Assembly: GCA_032718475.1 (NCBI GenBank) | Contig: JAUCBJ010000116.1 | Coordinates: 1-64,000 of the forward strand | Direction: 5' to 3' | Origin: Nemertoderma westbladi | Taxonomy: Eukaryota; Xenacoelomorpha; Nemertodermatida; Nemertodermatidae | Length of the DNA: 64,000 nt | Shown here: one piece after another, positions 29,050 through 38,869 of the stretch | Layout: the number at the start of each line of letters is the position of its first letter | Position numbering within the stretch: the stretch's first letter is position 1 | Notes under the pieces: model-generated | What the model was told of the DNA's origin: nothing | What the model saw: only the letters and a program-made list of their open reading frames with translations | Database searches by the model: none | Made by a program: the position numbers and the translations under genes

Positions 29050-31166
29050 TCTATATATATAAATATCATGTGTTTGTTTGTTTGTCTGTCTGTCTGTCCA
29101 TCAATACGTTTCTACATACAAGCACCAATCGGAGCTCACGGCACATCGAATGGAAGCTCTCGTCAGGAGCACGTGCACTGTCGCTATCTCGAGTCTTATT
29201 TTGCGCATTTGTTTGCGTGAATGCAGATTTCGTGAATGCAGATTTCGTGAATTTGGTACCGGTAGCGCGGTAGGCCTAGCAGTTCATTCTGTCACTCTAC
29301 ATGTTGGGTCTCGACTATTATGCTACTTTTTCATGCGCATCTACGTGATGCAGACTGCCCCGAGTACATGGACGCGAAACGTCGTTATATCGAGGCGAAT
29401 TTTATGCATATTTATGTGCAAATGCGTATTTGTGGTCAAATTGGGCTATTATTCCATAACCATTTTCAGCCAAATTTGTCAACCAGCAGAAAACTCTATA
29501 ACAGCGGTTGCACCAACAGACTCAATCTGTTCTAAATTATACTTTGCAGATACGTTCCTGACCATAGACTGTGTGTTTTGGAAGATACTGATCAATCTGC
29601 AGTTCTCCAGTCTGCCGCTAGGGGGCGAAATGTCTGAAACTGAAAACCTTCTCCCATTTCGTTATTATTAATGCCTTTTAGCTGATCTGTGGCAGAGGTC
29701 TACTATACCATAGGCTGTGTGTTTTCGGAGGATGCTGACCAATCTGTAATTCCCCAGTCTGCCGCTAGGGGGAGAAATATCTGAAAGTGAAAACCTTATC
29801 CCATTTCGTTGTTTATAATGCTTTTTTGCTGATACTTGGCAGAAGTCGACTACACCATAGACTGCGTGTTTGTAGAGAACTCTGAATAATCTGAAATTCC
29901 TCTGTCTGCCGGTAGGGGGCGCAATGTCTGAAAGTGAAAACCTTCACCCATTTCGTTGTTTATACTGCTTTTTTGCTGATACTTGGCAGAGGTCTACTAC
30001 ACAAAGACTGCGTGTTTGGGGAGGAGCTAGAACCAGTCTGCATTTCTCCAGTCTACCGCTAGGGGGCCAAATGTCTGAAAGTGAAAACCTTATCCCATTT
30101 CGTTATTAATAATGCTTTTAGGCTGACACTTGGCAGATGTGTATTACACCATAGGGTGTGTGTCTGGAGAGGACGCCGAACAACCTGCAGTTCTCTATTC
30201 GGCCGCTAGGGGGCGAAATGTCGGAACGTGAAAACCTTATCCCATTTTGATGTATATAATGTTTTTAGGCTGATACTTGTCAGAGGTCTACTACATCAAA
30301 GACTGCGCGTTTGTGGAGAACTAAGACCAATCTGCAATAGCTCTGTCTGCCGCTAGGGGGCGCAATGTCTGAAAGTGAAAATCTTTATGCATTTCATTGT
30401 TTATAATGCTTTTTTGCTGATACTTGGCAGAGGTCTACTACACCATAGACTGTGTGTTTGGGGAGGAGCTAGAACCAGTCTGCATTTATCCAGTCTACCG
30501 CTAGGGGCCAAATGTCTGAAAGTGAAAACCTCTTATCCCATTTCGTTATTAATATGCTTTCAGGCTGACACTTGCCAGATGTGTAATACACCATAGGGTG
30601 TGTGTCTAGGTAAGACGCCGAACAAACTGCAGTTCTCCATTCGGCCGCTAGGGGGCGAAATGTCTGAAAGTGAAAACCTTACCCCGTTTCGTTGTTTCTA
30701 ATGCTTTTAGGCTGATACTTGTCAGAGGTCTACTACACCATAGACTGCGTGTTTGTCGAAAACTCTGACCAATCTGCAATTTCTCAGTCTGCCGCTAGAG
30801 GGTGAAATGTCTCAAGTGAAATCCTTCTCCCATTTCATTGTTTCTAATGCTTTTTTGCTTATACTTGGGAAAGGCATGCTTGACCATAGGCTGTTTGTAT
30901 GTGGAGGACACTAACCAGTCTGCGGATTTCCAGTCTACTGCTAGGGTGCGAAATATCTGAATCTGAAAAGTAAAAACATTCTCACATTTATTTATTAAAA
31001 ATGCTTTTACGCTGATAATTGTCAGAGGTCTACTGTACTACATCATAAAGCTGCATCTATGTGAAGGACGTTGACCAGTGTGGATATCTGAAAAGTAAAA
31101 CAGCATCAGTCCTTTTGTTTGAGAGAACACTCTCAATCATATGAAGTTTTGGTAAGTTAATTAATT
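29050..31166 (+). mobile_element. Helitron-like family 1 unit (subfamily GGGGGCG), split by element C
   Basis: The head is CTATATATATAAATATCATG, then TGTTTGTTTGTC/TGTCTGTC, a unique part (29100-29560) shared with 62824-63300, and the 147-bp array. Its last ~40 bp are found at 48892-48930, next to a boundary palindrome, because element C inserted close to its 3' end. Translated frames here (such as MFVCLSVHQYVSTY) come from the microsatellite and are not genes. Confidence 0.65.
29604..30970 (+). repeat. Array of ten ~147-bp monomers with a CTCF-like core
   Basis: Core starts (CCGCTAGGGGGCG or close variants): 29615, 29762, 29909, 30056, 30203, 30350, 30498, 30645, 30792, 30938. Spacings are 147, 147, 147, 147, 147, 147, 148, 147, 147, 146. 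At 30350 the core CCGCTAGGGGGCGC satisfies all 14 positions of the vertebrate CTCF consensus CC(A/G)(C/G)(C/T)AG(A/G)(G/T)GGC(A/G)(C/G). Monomers also share TGTCTGAAAGTGAAAACC and a CTGATACTTGGCAGAGGTCTACTA-like stretch. Confidence 0.9.
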
Positions 31167-31302
31167 TATAGAATTATATTCTCATAAATGCCGTGGATTT
31201 TCAAAATTTTATTTTGTTCGAATTAACTTTCTATAAAGATTACATTAAGTCTTCATTTGCATTTACTATATCTATTTGTATAACATTGTTCAAGTGGTTC
31301 AG

Positions 31303-31356
31303 TAGCTCAGTCGGTTAAGCGTTGGAAATTCGTGTTGTAGGTATCGAGTTCGAATC
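31303..31356 (+). promoter_or_regulatory. RNA polymerase III A and B boxes (tRNA-like) in the LTR
   Basis: TAGCTCAGTCGG at 31303-31314 matches the A box and GTTCGAATC at 31348-31356 matches the B box, 45 bp apart, as in a tRNA gene. The acceptor and anticodon stems do not pair well, so it is a tRNA-like promoter and not a working tRNA. The 3' LTR has the same boxes at 47109-47120 and 47154-47162. Confidence 0.65.
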
Positions 31357-31585
31357 CCAGTAAGTGTGAATTATTTTTTGTGCTAAGTTTCAACTCATTT
31401 AAATTAACCGCTACGAATTAAATTGCATTTGCTCAAGGTAGATTAACCAATAAGATTGCAGTTATTAGATAGTAACCAATGTCGTGCAAGATACGTGTTC
31501 GCTGGACCAATGATTATCTTTAAAAACCTAGTAGAACTCATAGAACAATCTAGATTTATCTCGATTGATTGCAGCACAAATTTGC

Positions 31586-31592
31586 TATAAAA
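31586..31592 (+). promoter_or_regulatory. TATA box of the LTR promoter
   Basis: TATAAAA, with a likely transcription start about 25-30 bp downstream. The copy in the 3' LTR is at 47392-47398. Confidence 0.55.
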
Positions 31593-31707
31593 GGTGCGAT
31601 TTGTTCATTAGTTATCACTCTTAATCACTTATTAGTTATCTCTCACTTACATCCATTAGTTATTTCAGATTACATTGTTTATATTAATATAATTGTTGGT
31701 TATCTGT

Positions 31708-31713
31708 AATAAA
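31708..31713 (+). terminator. Poly(A) signal of the LTR
   Basis: AATAAA about 95 bp downstream of the inferred transcription start. The copy that would serve the element's RNA is in the 3' LTR at 47514-47519. Confidence 0.55.
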
Positions 31714-33085
31714 GTCAGAATTATCGCTATATCTGCCCTTTTCTATCATGTTTCACCACGGTGAACCTAACTGAGGGACAGGATGGCAGGCTAGACATCG
31801 GGCCACAGCAATGAACGGGAACATCGGAGGAATGTAGACAGGAGACCACCCACAATACTGATTCGTAGTTATTCGCCCATCGCCTGAAAGGTTAGACAGC
31901 GTTCGATGCCTCGCTACCTAAGTATAAGACCTGCGATCGAAGGTAGAAGTAGCGACACACTGTATGCCAAAAAATTTAAATTTAGGAACCGTATTATTTT
32001 GACTCGGGAAAACCCGCGGAAACCCTTCGTATTCCTACGGGAGGTGAGGATAGGCAGAGAGATACCAGTACACAGATAGGACACAGGCACACCATTACAC
32101 GGCATGCACATTGGTAGGGTGCAGCAAACTGTACGCCTAACTCATTTGCCAGGTATAGGTGTGCTGGTGGCTTGTCAGTAGTACAACGGTGTTCATCGTT
32201 TGCGTTGGAGCTTGTAGGCCAGGAGAGGGTTACTGTGTTTTTTCCCTGAATTAAAATTATACCGTTCAGGCGGTAGGGCAGTTTACTGCTAGGCATATAA
32301 ATTAAGGCTATTAGGGATACTAACACCTACCGTGTCCCCGCCGACATCCTGTTAGGAAGTTGCCGTGCCCATCTAGGCAACCAAAATTCTAGATAAGAAC
32401 ACCAGGCTAGCTATTTGTAACTGTACGCCTACTGTAGTAAACTAACACATTTCTTCTTAGTATTAGGGACCTGGTAAATAAAATTGCCGAATTCTGGGCG
32501 TAGTATTAACCTTATGCCTGAATTTGAGTCCTGGAAATACACAAAAGGGGGAGGAGCCTTATCATTTGTAAGTATTAGACCTACAAACTACCAAAATTAG
32601 AATATTTGTAAAATGTACACCGGACCCAGTAAATGATATTATACGAAGGATTACAAAATCAATTTGACCCTGAATAAAAACACACGCGCGTTTAGGAATT
32701 ATTTGTACCTCGAAATATATAAAATAATTTGTCCATACCACGGCTTTGCCCGCTAGTTATATTTGTAGCTAGCATCTCTCTCACCCACCATATAAATCAC
32801 ACCGCGGCAAAGTATACGAGCGCTTTTAGTCCGTCAGTGAGTCAGCAAGATTATTAGGATTCACTGCGCGGGATTTTGTTTTATCGAAGTTTGTCCGTTC
32901 GTAGACTGTCTTCTGCCTCACCGGTTATAAGAGACCAATACTGCAATAGATTTGCTTACTTGGAGTTTACTGTTTTGGTGAGAAGGTTGGATTATGCCTT
33001 GATTCACAAACTTTACAGTAGGATATTGCGGTATAAGTTGTTACTGTCTCTTACAACAGTAGGAATGTGACCTATGTTGATTTCA

Positions 33086-33892
33086 GTAGGAATACGTTTT
33101 ACTGAACTACGGTTCAGTAGGACTAAAGTTATTTGAAAATTTTGTATTTTGAGGTAAAAATTTGTATTTGATTAGCTAAGTGCTAATTTTTTGAAATAAA
33201 AATTTTGATTTGAACCGCGTGTAAAATATTTGGAATTGAATACCGGTGTTTAAAAGGGTTTAAATACCATATTGTACCGGTACAAAATTTTCATGAAAGT
33301 AAAACCTAACTCTTTTGTTTTTCAGGATTCAGAGCTCATTTCTAGACTGTAACGAGAGCAAGACCGTGTTTAGCAAGTTTGGGAGATAGATAACTCAACA
33401 ACTTTGGTTGGGAAAATCGCACTTCGTCCGCAACGCTGGAAACGGAAAGGTTCACGTCCGGTTTGTATCTGGGAATCTGTTTTCTGGAGAATCATTGGAG
33501 GGGGTGAGTTCGAAAAGTTGCATAAATCACTTAGGCATTACCGTATTAGTTAAAATTATTGTGGGTTCCACTGTCTCAAGTATTTATGCATTCCGCACGA
33601 TTTCTTTGTTTATTGCTGAATTAGTCCGTATTATTGTATTTGATTTACCTTTTGATAACGTATATCGTTATCCGATTTATTTGTTATAAAATTGGCCACC
33701 AGGCTAATTTTATTATATACTTACCCCGTGACATTTATTTGCTGTAAAATTGGCCGCTAGGCTAATTTTATCCATTTGCTATAAAATCGGCCGGTAGGCT
33801 AATTTTATATGACTGTAATTAATACCGTTTAGATATAAATACGGTAAGTTTGATACTTTGACACTCACTTTACTTGACTTACAACTACCGAA
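33086..33892 (+). other. Leader of element C
   Basis: 807 bp between the LTR and the first Gag ATG. It should hold the primer-binding site directly after 33085 (GTAGGAATACG), which I could not assign to a tRNA. The short frame at 33408-33689 is unconvincing. It carries three hairpins near its 3' end. Confidence 0.5.
33686..33808 (+). repeat. Three consecutive leader hairpins
   Basis: 33686-33713, 33744-33771 and 33781-33808 each have a 12-base arm ATAAAATTGGCC (or a near variant), a 4-base loop (ACCA, GCTA, GGTA) and the arm GGCTAATTTTAT. In RNA the stems pair fully, with one G-U; the third has one mismatch. Confidence 0.85.
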
Positions 33893-36592
33893 ATGAGTGA
33901 CAAACAGGACTATACGAAGAATACACCTACCGACTATGACTCATTTGACGCGGATAAGTCAGTAGCGGAAGAACCACAGGGGAAGACTCGCGAGCCTACC
34001 GAACCTACACCGTGCGCGTCACCAGTACATCCAACGGGGGTACCGGATGCCGTAGTACGAGGCGACGGCAGGACCGAGGATTTTCTAATGGTCCCGCAAC
34101 CTAGACACAGGGAAACGCACATGGTAAGTTCAGTAGGAAGCCAGGAGAGCGTTGTTAGAAGCGTCGGAGGATACATGGCACATATTACCAGGAGTATTGG
34201 AGAAGGCCAACGCATATTAGACGAATTGACTGCTCCGATGTCTCGGTTCGAGTTCTACATCCTACAGGTTAGAGTACAGAGTAAAGTACATAAGTCCGTA
34301 GATAATCTAATTGGTCTACAAGATCTAGCTAGACAGAGACAGGACATGGACACACAGTTCAGAATCCTCGAGAAATTAATGATCGCTAGGGAGAAACTGA
34401 TTCAGTTTAAGACGACCGTTAGACAGATAAAACAGGAACAAGCGGACCAGTTATTAGGTGAGTCGGTTTCCGACGAATTATTGCAGCCCGAGGAAGAACA
34501 GGAACTGTACAGACTGGATGGACAACTGAAATATCTGACAGATCACTTACATATGTGCGGCGAAGACGTCGGCGATTTGGAAACCGTGCCGGAATATACG
34601 AGGGAAACTTCACCCGTACAAATCGAACTGGCACCGGGAATACTGGATCAATCGTTAGTGAGTATTCGCAGCGAAATTGGCGAGGTAAGTATAGTGACGT
34701 CAGAAATTTCTCGACAGCAACAACAGTACTGCAGACAACAACGAGAAATTGAGGAACAAACTCAATTGTTAACGGTACAAGCGGCTGTAGAGGAAGAGAA
34801 ACTACGCGTTGCGAATGTTGCGAGAATCTCTCATCTGCAAGAACAAGCCGAGTTGGAAGCAGCCGAGATGGAAAGGTTAGAGTTGGACATTGCACAACAA
34901 ACGGCAGCAGCCGAGTTAGCGCAACAAACGGCAGCGGCAGCGGCCGAGTTAGAGCGACAAAGGTTAGTTTCAGAAGCAAGAGCCGAAATGAAAAAACGGC
35001 AAATAAAGGCTCAATCAGCTATACGACTAGCGGAGTTCGAGGCGCAACAACAACAGACGGAACAACGCGAGAAGGAAGTTAAACTTCATTTCGAACTCGA
35101 AAAGAAGGCGAGAGAATTAGCCAACGCCAAGGAAGATCTGGATCTTCAAGCCCGCGATCGATCGAAGAGATCTCGAGACGGACACGATCTAGACCGGATA
35201 GAGGTAAGACATCGTCAAATTCAGGAACGAATGAAGGAAGGAAGCGTAGGAGCACCTGAGCGAGAATGGGAATTGGTTAAAGACTTATGTCAACGATTTC
35301 CTCAAGTAACTCCGATGTTCGCACCAATTACGAATAAAGGACCTGTTTCGATTGCTGGTAGTAGTAGTATATCTCCTATACACGATGCGACGGAACACAG
35401 GTATGTTATTCCGGACAAGTTTGTACCGCCAAGAGCAACGTCATCGCCTATTCCGAGAGTCAAGGTAAGTAACCCGCCGATTACAGATCGTAATAGTTTA
35501 TTGGCAGGGCCTGCATTAATGACGACTAAACAGGTGAGTCAACCATCGACACCAAAACCGGTCACGCACAACGTAAACCCAACTGTGTTTAGACCTATGA
35601 GGACTTTGGACTCAAACGCTATTACGCGACCACGAATTCAGTTTACATCACAATCTACGACTTCGAGGAAGACTTGTGAGCCTACCGAGCAACGGAGACC
35701 AGTGGATACGCGACCGCTTAATCAGTTTACATCGCAATCTACGACTTCGAGGAAGACTTGTGAGCCTACCGAGCAACGGAGACCAGTGGATACGCGACCG
35801 CTTAATCAGTTTACATCGCAATCTACGACTTCGAGGAAGACTTGTGAGCCTACCGAGCAACGGAGACCAGTGGATACGCGACCGCTTAACCAGTTTACAT
35901 CGCAATCTACGACTTCGAGGAAGACCTGCGAGCCTACCGAACAACGGAGACCAGTGGATATGCGACCGCTTAATCAGTTTACATCGCAATCTACGACTTC
36001 GAGGAAGACCTGCGAGCCTACCGAACAACGGAGACCAGTGGATACGTGACCGCTTAATCAGTTTACATCGCAATCTATGACTTCGAGGAAGACCTGCGAG
36101 CCTACCGAATGACGGAAACCAGTAGACGATGTTTCGAAACGGAATGTTAGAATTCGGACAACCCAACGAACGCGAGCACGTCGGCCACCGTATCCAGATG
36201 ATAGTAGTACTTCGAGCGAATCGGATTACCCGGAACGCGAGGTGTTTAGAACAGGAGCGGCCGATGAATGCAAACGCGAGCGTTCAACAAATTCCTTTAT
36301 AGACAATCCTCCACAAAATACACCAACACAGAAAGCGTTACAACCAACGGACGCGATTAGTACACAACAATTTGCCGACATCTTGCGACCAGTTGTTAAC
36401 AAGTTAGCCCAGATCGAGGAACGTTTGGAGGAAGTTCAAACGGATAGTTCGCGAAACACCGAATTCGAACACAATAGAAACCCGAAGGATCCGCAAAGAG
36501 CGATACCTTCAAGAAACACCTCGTATCAAAGAAAAGCGCCAAGACGGGAGAACATCAACTCGATTGCCAACCAAGGACGCGAAACTTTATAG
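33893..36592 (+). pseudogene. gag: Gag N-terminal region of element C
   Basis: The frame starts MSDKQDYTKNTPTDYDSF at 33893, runs to TGA at 36047-36049, meets a second in-frame TGA at 36107-36109 and is otherwise open to 36592. Both stops fall in copies of the 84-bp repeat where the other copies read CGA and CAA, so they are point changes. Residues 230-430 form a long coiled coil rich in Glu, Gln and Ala. The rest is Thr/Pro-rich. No enzymatic motif. Gag identity is inferred from position before the capsid and zinc-knuckle part. Confidence 0.75.
35628..36124 (+). repeat. 84-bp tandem repeat in Gag of element C
   Basis: Six units of exactly 84 bp, coding for a 28-residue unit that includes TSQSTTSRKTCEPTEQRRP. 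Each contains one copy of the dispersed motif. Units differ at few positions, so expansion is recent or conversion is active. Confidence 0.9.
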
Positions 36593-38869
36593 CTAAATTC
36601 GCAGCCAGACAAGGACTACCGGTGCAACAACCACCTAAGTTTTCCGGTAACTCTAAACATTGGCACACATTCGTAGACTACATCGAATCTCAAATTGCGG
36701 CGTGCGCTTTTACATCAAGGGAAAAGTTCAACTATCTGCTTCAAACCTTGACGGGAGAACCCAAACGCTTAGCCGAGACTTTCGTTGGTGTACCAGATGC
36801 GTTCGAGTTAGCATACGATCGCTTAACTTCAATCTACAGAGGTACAGTCAGCATGGCCAAGTCAGTGATAGAGGAACTCTGTAAGGGGGGGGGCTATTAC
36901 TAAACCCGTCGACTTACTAAAACTAGCTGACGAAATTAAGAACGCTATCACTACATTAAGATCTATTGGACAACTCGATTACGGGAACACCCCTACAGTC
37001 CTATTAAAAATCATAGGAAGACTCCACCATCGACTTCGTTGGGAGTGGAGGAAGATCGAATATCAGCGAGAGGAAAGGGGCGGATTTTTGAAACTGGAGG
37101 ATGTGTACCTATTAATATCTAGGGAAGCAGTGGTGGAGACTCGATCCAACTACACTGACCAACACATTGTAGCAGAAGGAATCACCTTACCATCATACAA
37201 CCGACAAAAACAACCGACGACATCCACCAAGACGGCCACTTACGCCACACCAACAGAAACCCGACAATTTTCGGACGGTAGTAAAGTATCCGCACCTATT
37301 GGGATCAAACAGACCAGACAGCAACTGAGTGCAGACTTTAGCGGTTGCCAATATTGTGAGCAGTTAGGCAAGCGGCATACTAGTCACAAATTAAGAGGTT
37401 GTCGTCTGTTTCGCGAGTTAAACTCGGAAGAACGAAGACTACAGATACGGCCATTGGATTCTTGTTGGCGGTGTACGCAACACGGACACGTTCGAAAAGA
37501 CTGCCCAAATACGGACACCTGTCCATCCTGTGGACGCAACCATGACGGTTTGCTCCATACCGATAGTCATACGCCGACAAAACGCTTCACTAGGGAACAC
37601 CCAGAAGCAGCAGCGAAATGCAATACTGCGTATAAGAATCGAGAATCGAGAACAACTCCAACTTTCGTGACACATATTCGGGATTGTTTCCCGGAGCAGT
37701 CTGGGTCTTCTGATGAGGAAACCGAGGACGACGACATATACTCAGATGGAGCCGAACAACCATCGATCGCACTTCTGACGCCTGACCAACTAAAAGGATT
37801 TAGCGTAATTCCTGTCAAGATTACTGGCACAAAAGGGAGTAAACGAATCTACGCTATCCTGGATTCAGCCTCATCTCACAGCTATGTGGACGAGAAGGTA
37901 GCTGATGTCGTGACGGATCTCCGACAAGGTAAGAACGTCAAATACACTGTAAGTAGTATGCATGGACAACGTACAATACCAGTGACACGAGTTAAGTTAA
38001 ACTTAGACACTCTTCTTCCAAAATCGCAACATAGCGAAAGGGAGAGGTCTTTGTTACCCTTTAAGGATTTAACTTTTGCGGCCACTAAGGACTTTAGTAA
38101 TCTACTGGGTCCAGTGCCAGAACAATTCTTAGAGGACCGTAAGTATTTCAGACACCTTGGTGTACCTGAATGTCCTGTTAACTATAGATCAGTAGCAATG
38201 CTGATTGGGACAGATCAATTCAATTTACATCAAGTGTGGGAAACCAGACCATCGGTAGTCGTAGCAGGAAATGCATACGCCTGTCGAACTCCGATAGGTT
38301 GGTATACTCGAGTGCCTGTGCGCACACTAGATATAAGTGATGAGGAAGACGATGTACAAAGTACATGTAGTTTATTAACTACAACTTCAACTCATTCCTT
38401 TTCACACGACAAAGACTATACTACACTACGTTCGACAAAACACAACAACGTTACAAGTACGACGTGTGTAGCGAGTACGATAAGTCACAAAGAGCAGCCA
38501 ATCCACAAGGTTAGTGTAAAGATTGAGAAGGAGCGGAGACAGGCAGAGGTTCCATCAACGATAGATGATAACGCCGGAAGGCTTGCGAGTCTACCTCAAC
38601 CAATAACCTCAACAACGCCCGTCGATGACGACGCGTTAAGAAATCATCAAGTGGAACAAGCCGCGCGAGATAAAGAATTAACAGAGAAAACTATCAGGTG
38701 GTTGGAACAAGACACAGCCGAACCTGGTAGTTACGAACTATGTATGTCGGAACAAGAGAAACAATCTTTAAAGATCATGGAAGATACTATCCGCCAGACG
38801 AAAGACGGACATTATGAGGTAGGGATGCTATGGCGTAACCAACGTCCTAAACTTATAAATAACTTCTAA
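36593..38869 (+). pseudogene. Capsid-like, zinc-knuckle and protease region of element C
   Basis: The capsid-like domain (QPPKFSGNSKHWHTFVDYIE to LTSIYRGTVSMA) lies in one frame at 36622-36890. A run of nine G at 36886-36894 ends that frame, and the sequence continues in the frame of 37088-38869 (upstream homology KPVDLLKLADEI, HRLRWEWRKIEYQ). Then come zinc-binding motifs at about 37345-37550 (CQYCEQLGKRHTSHKLRGC, CWRCTQHGHVRKDC, CPSCGRNH) and an aspartic protease with AILDSASSHSYVD near 37855 and MLIGTDQF further on. A TAA at 38867 interrupts the link to RT. The TTG at 37088 is not a credible start; the region is part of a Gag-Pol polyprotein. Confidence 0.8.

Larger units (their letters stand above)
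31167..33085 (+). repeat. 5' LTR of element C
   Basis: Pairs with 46973-48891 over its full 1919 bp without a net gap. It begins TATAGAATTATATTC and ends GTTGATTTCA. It contains Pol III boxes, a TATA box and a poly(A) signal, followed by an unusually long U5-like part of about 1.35 kb. The termini are not the usual TG...CA, so the exact edges may be off by a few bases. Confidence 0.85.

Noticed and set aside
29070-29671. Short proteins of MFVCLSVCLS type at 29070, 51062 and 62798
   Set aside because: They are translations of the TGTCTGTC microsatellite at the heads of Helitron-like units.
31298-31372. A functional tRNA gene
   Set aside because: The A and B boxes are good, but acceptor and anticodon stems do not pair and the sequence is part of both LTRs.
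32876-33070. Small ORF in the LTR of element C as a gene
   Set aside because: Unchanged in both LTRs, but short, inside U5 and without recognisable motifs; young LTRs conserve any frame by age alone.
31303-33085. A SINE inserted independently at two places
   Set aside because: The tRNA-like part is at the same place in both LTRs and the whole 1919 bp pairs, so it is one LTR duplicated by retrotransposition.
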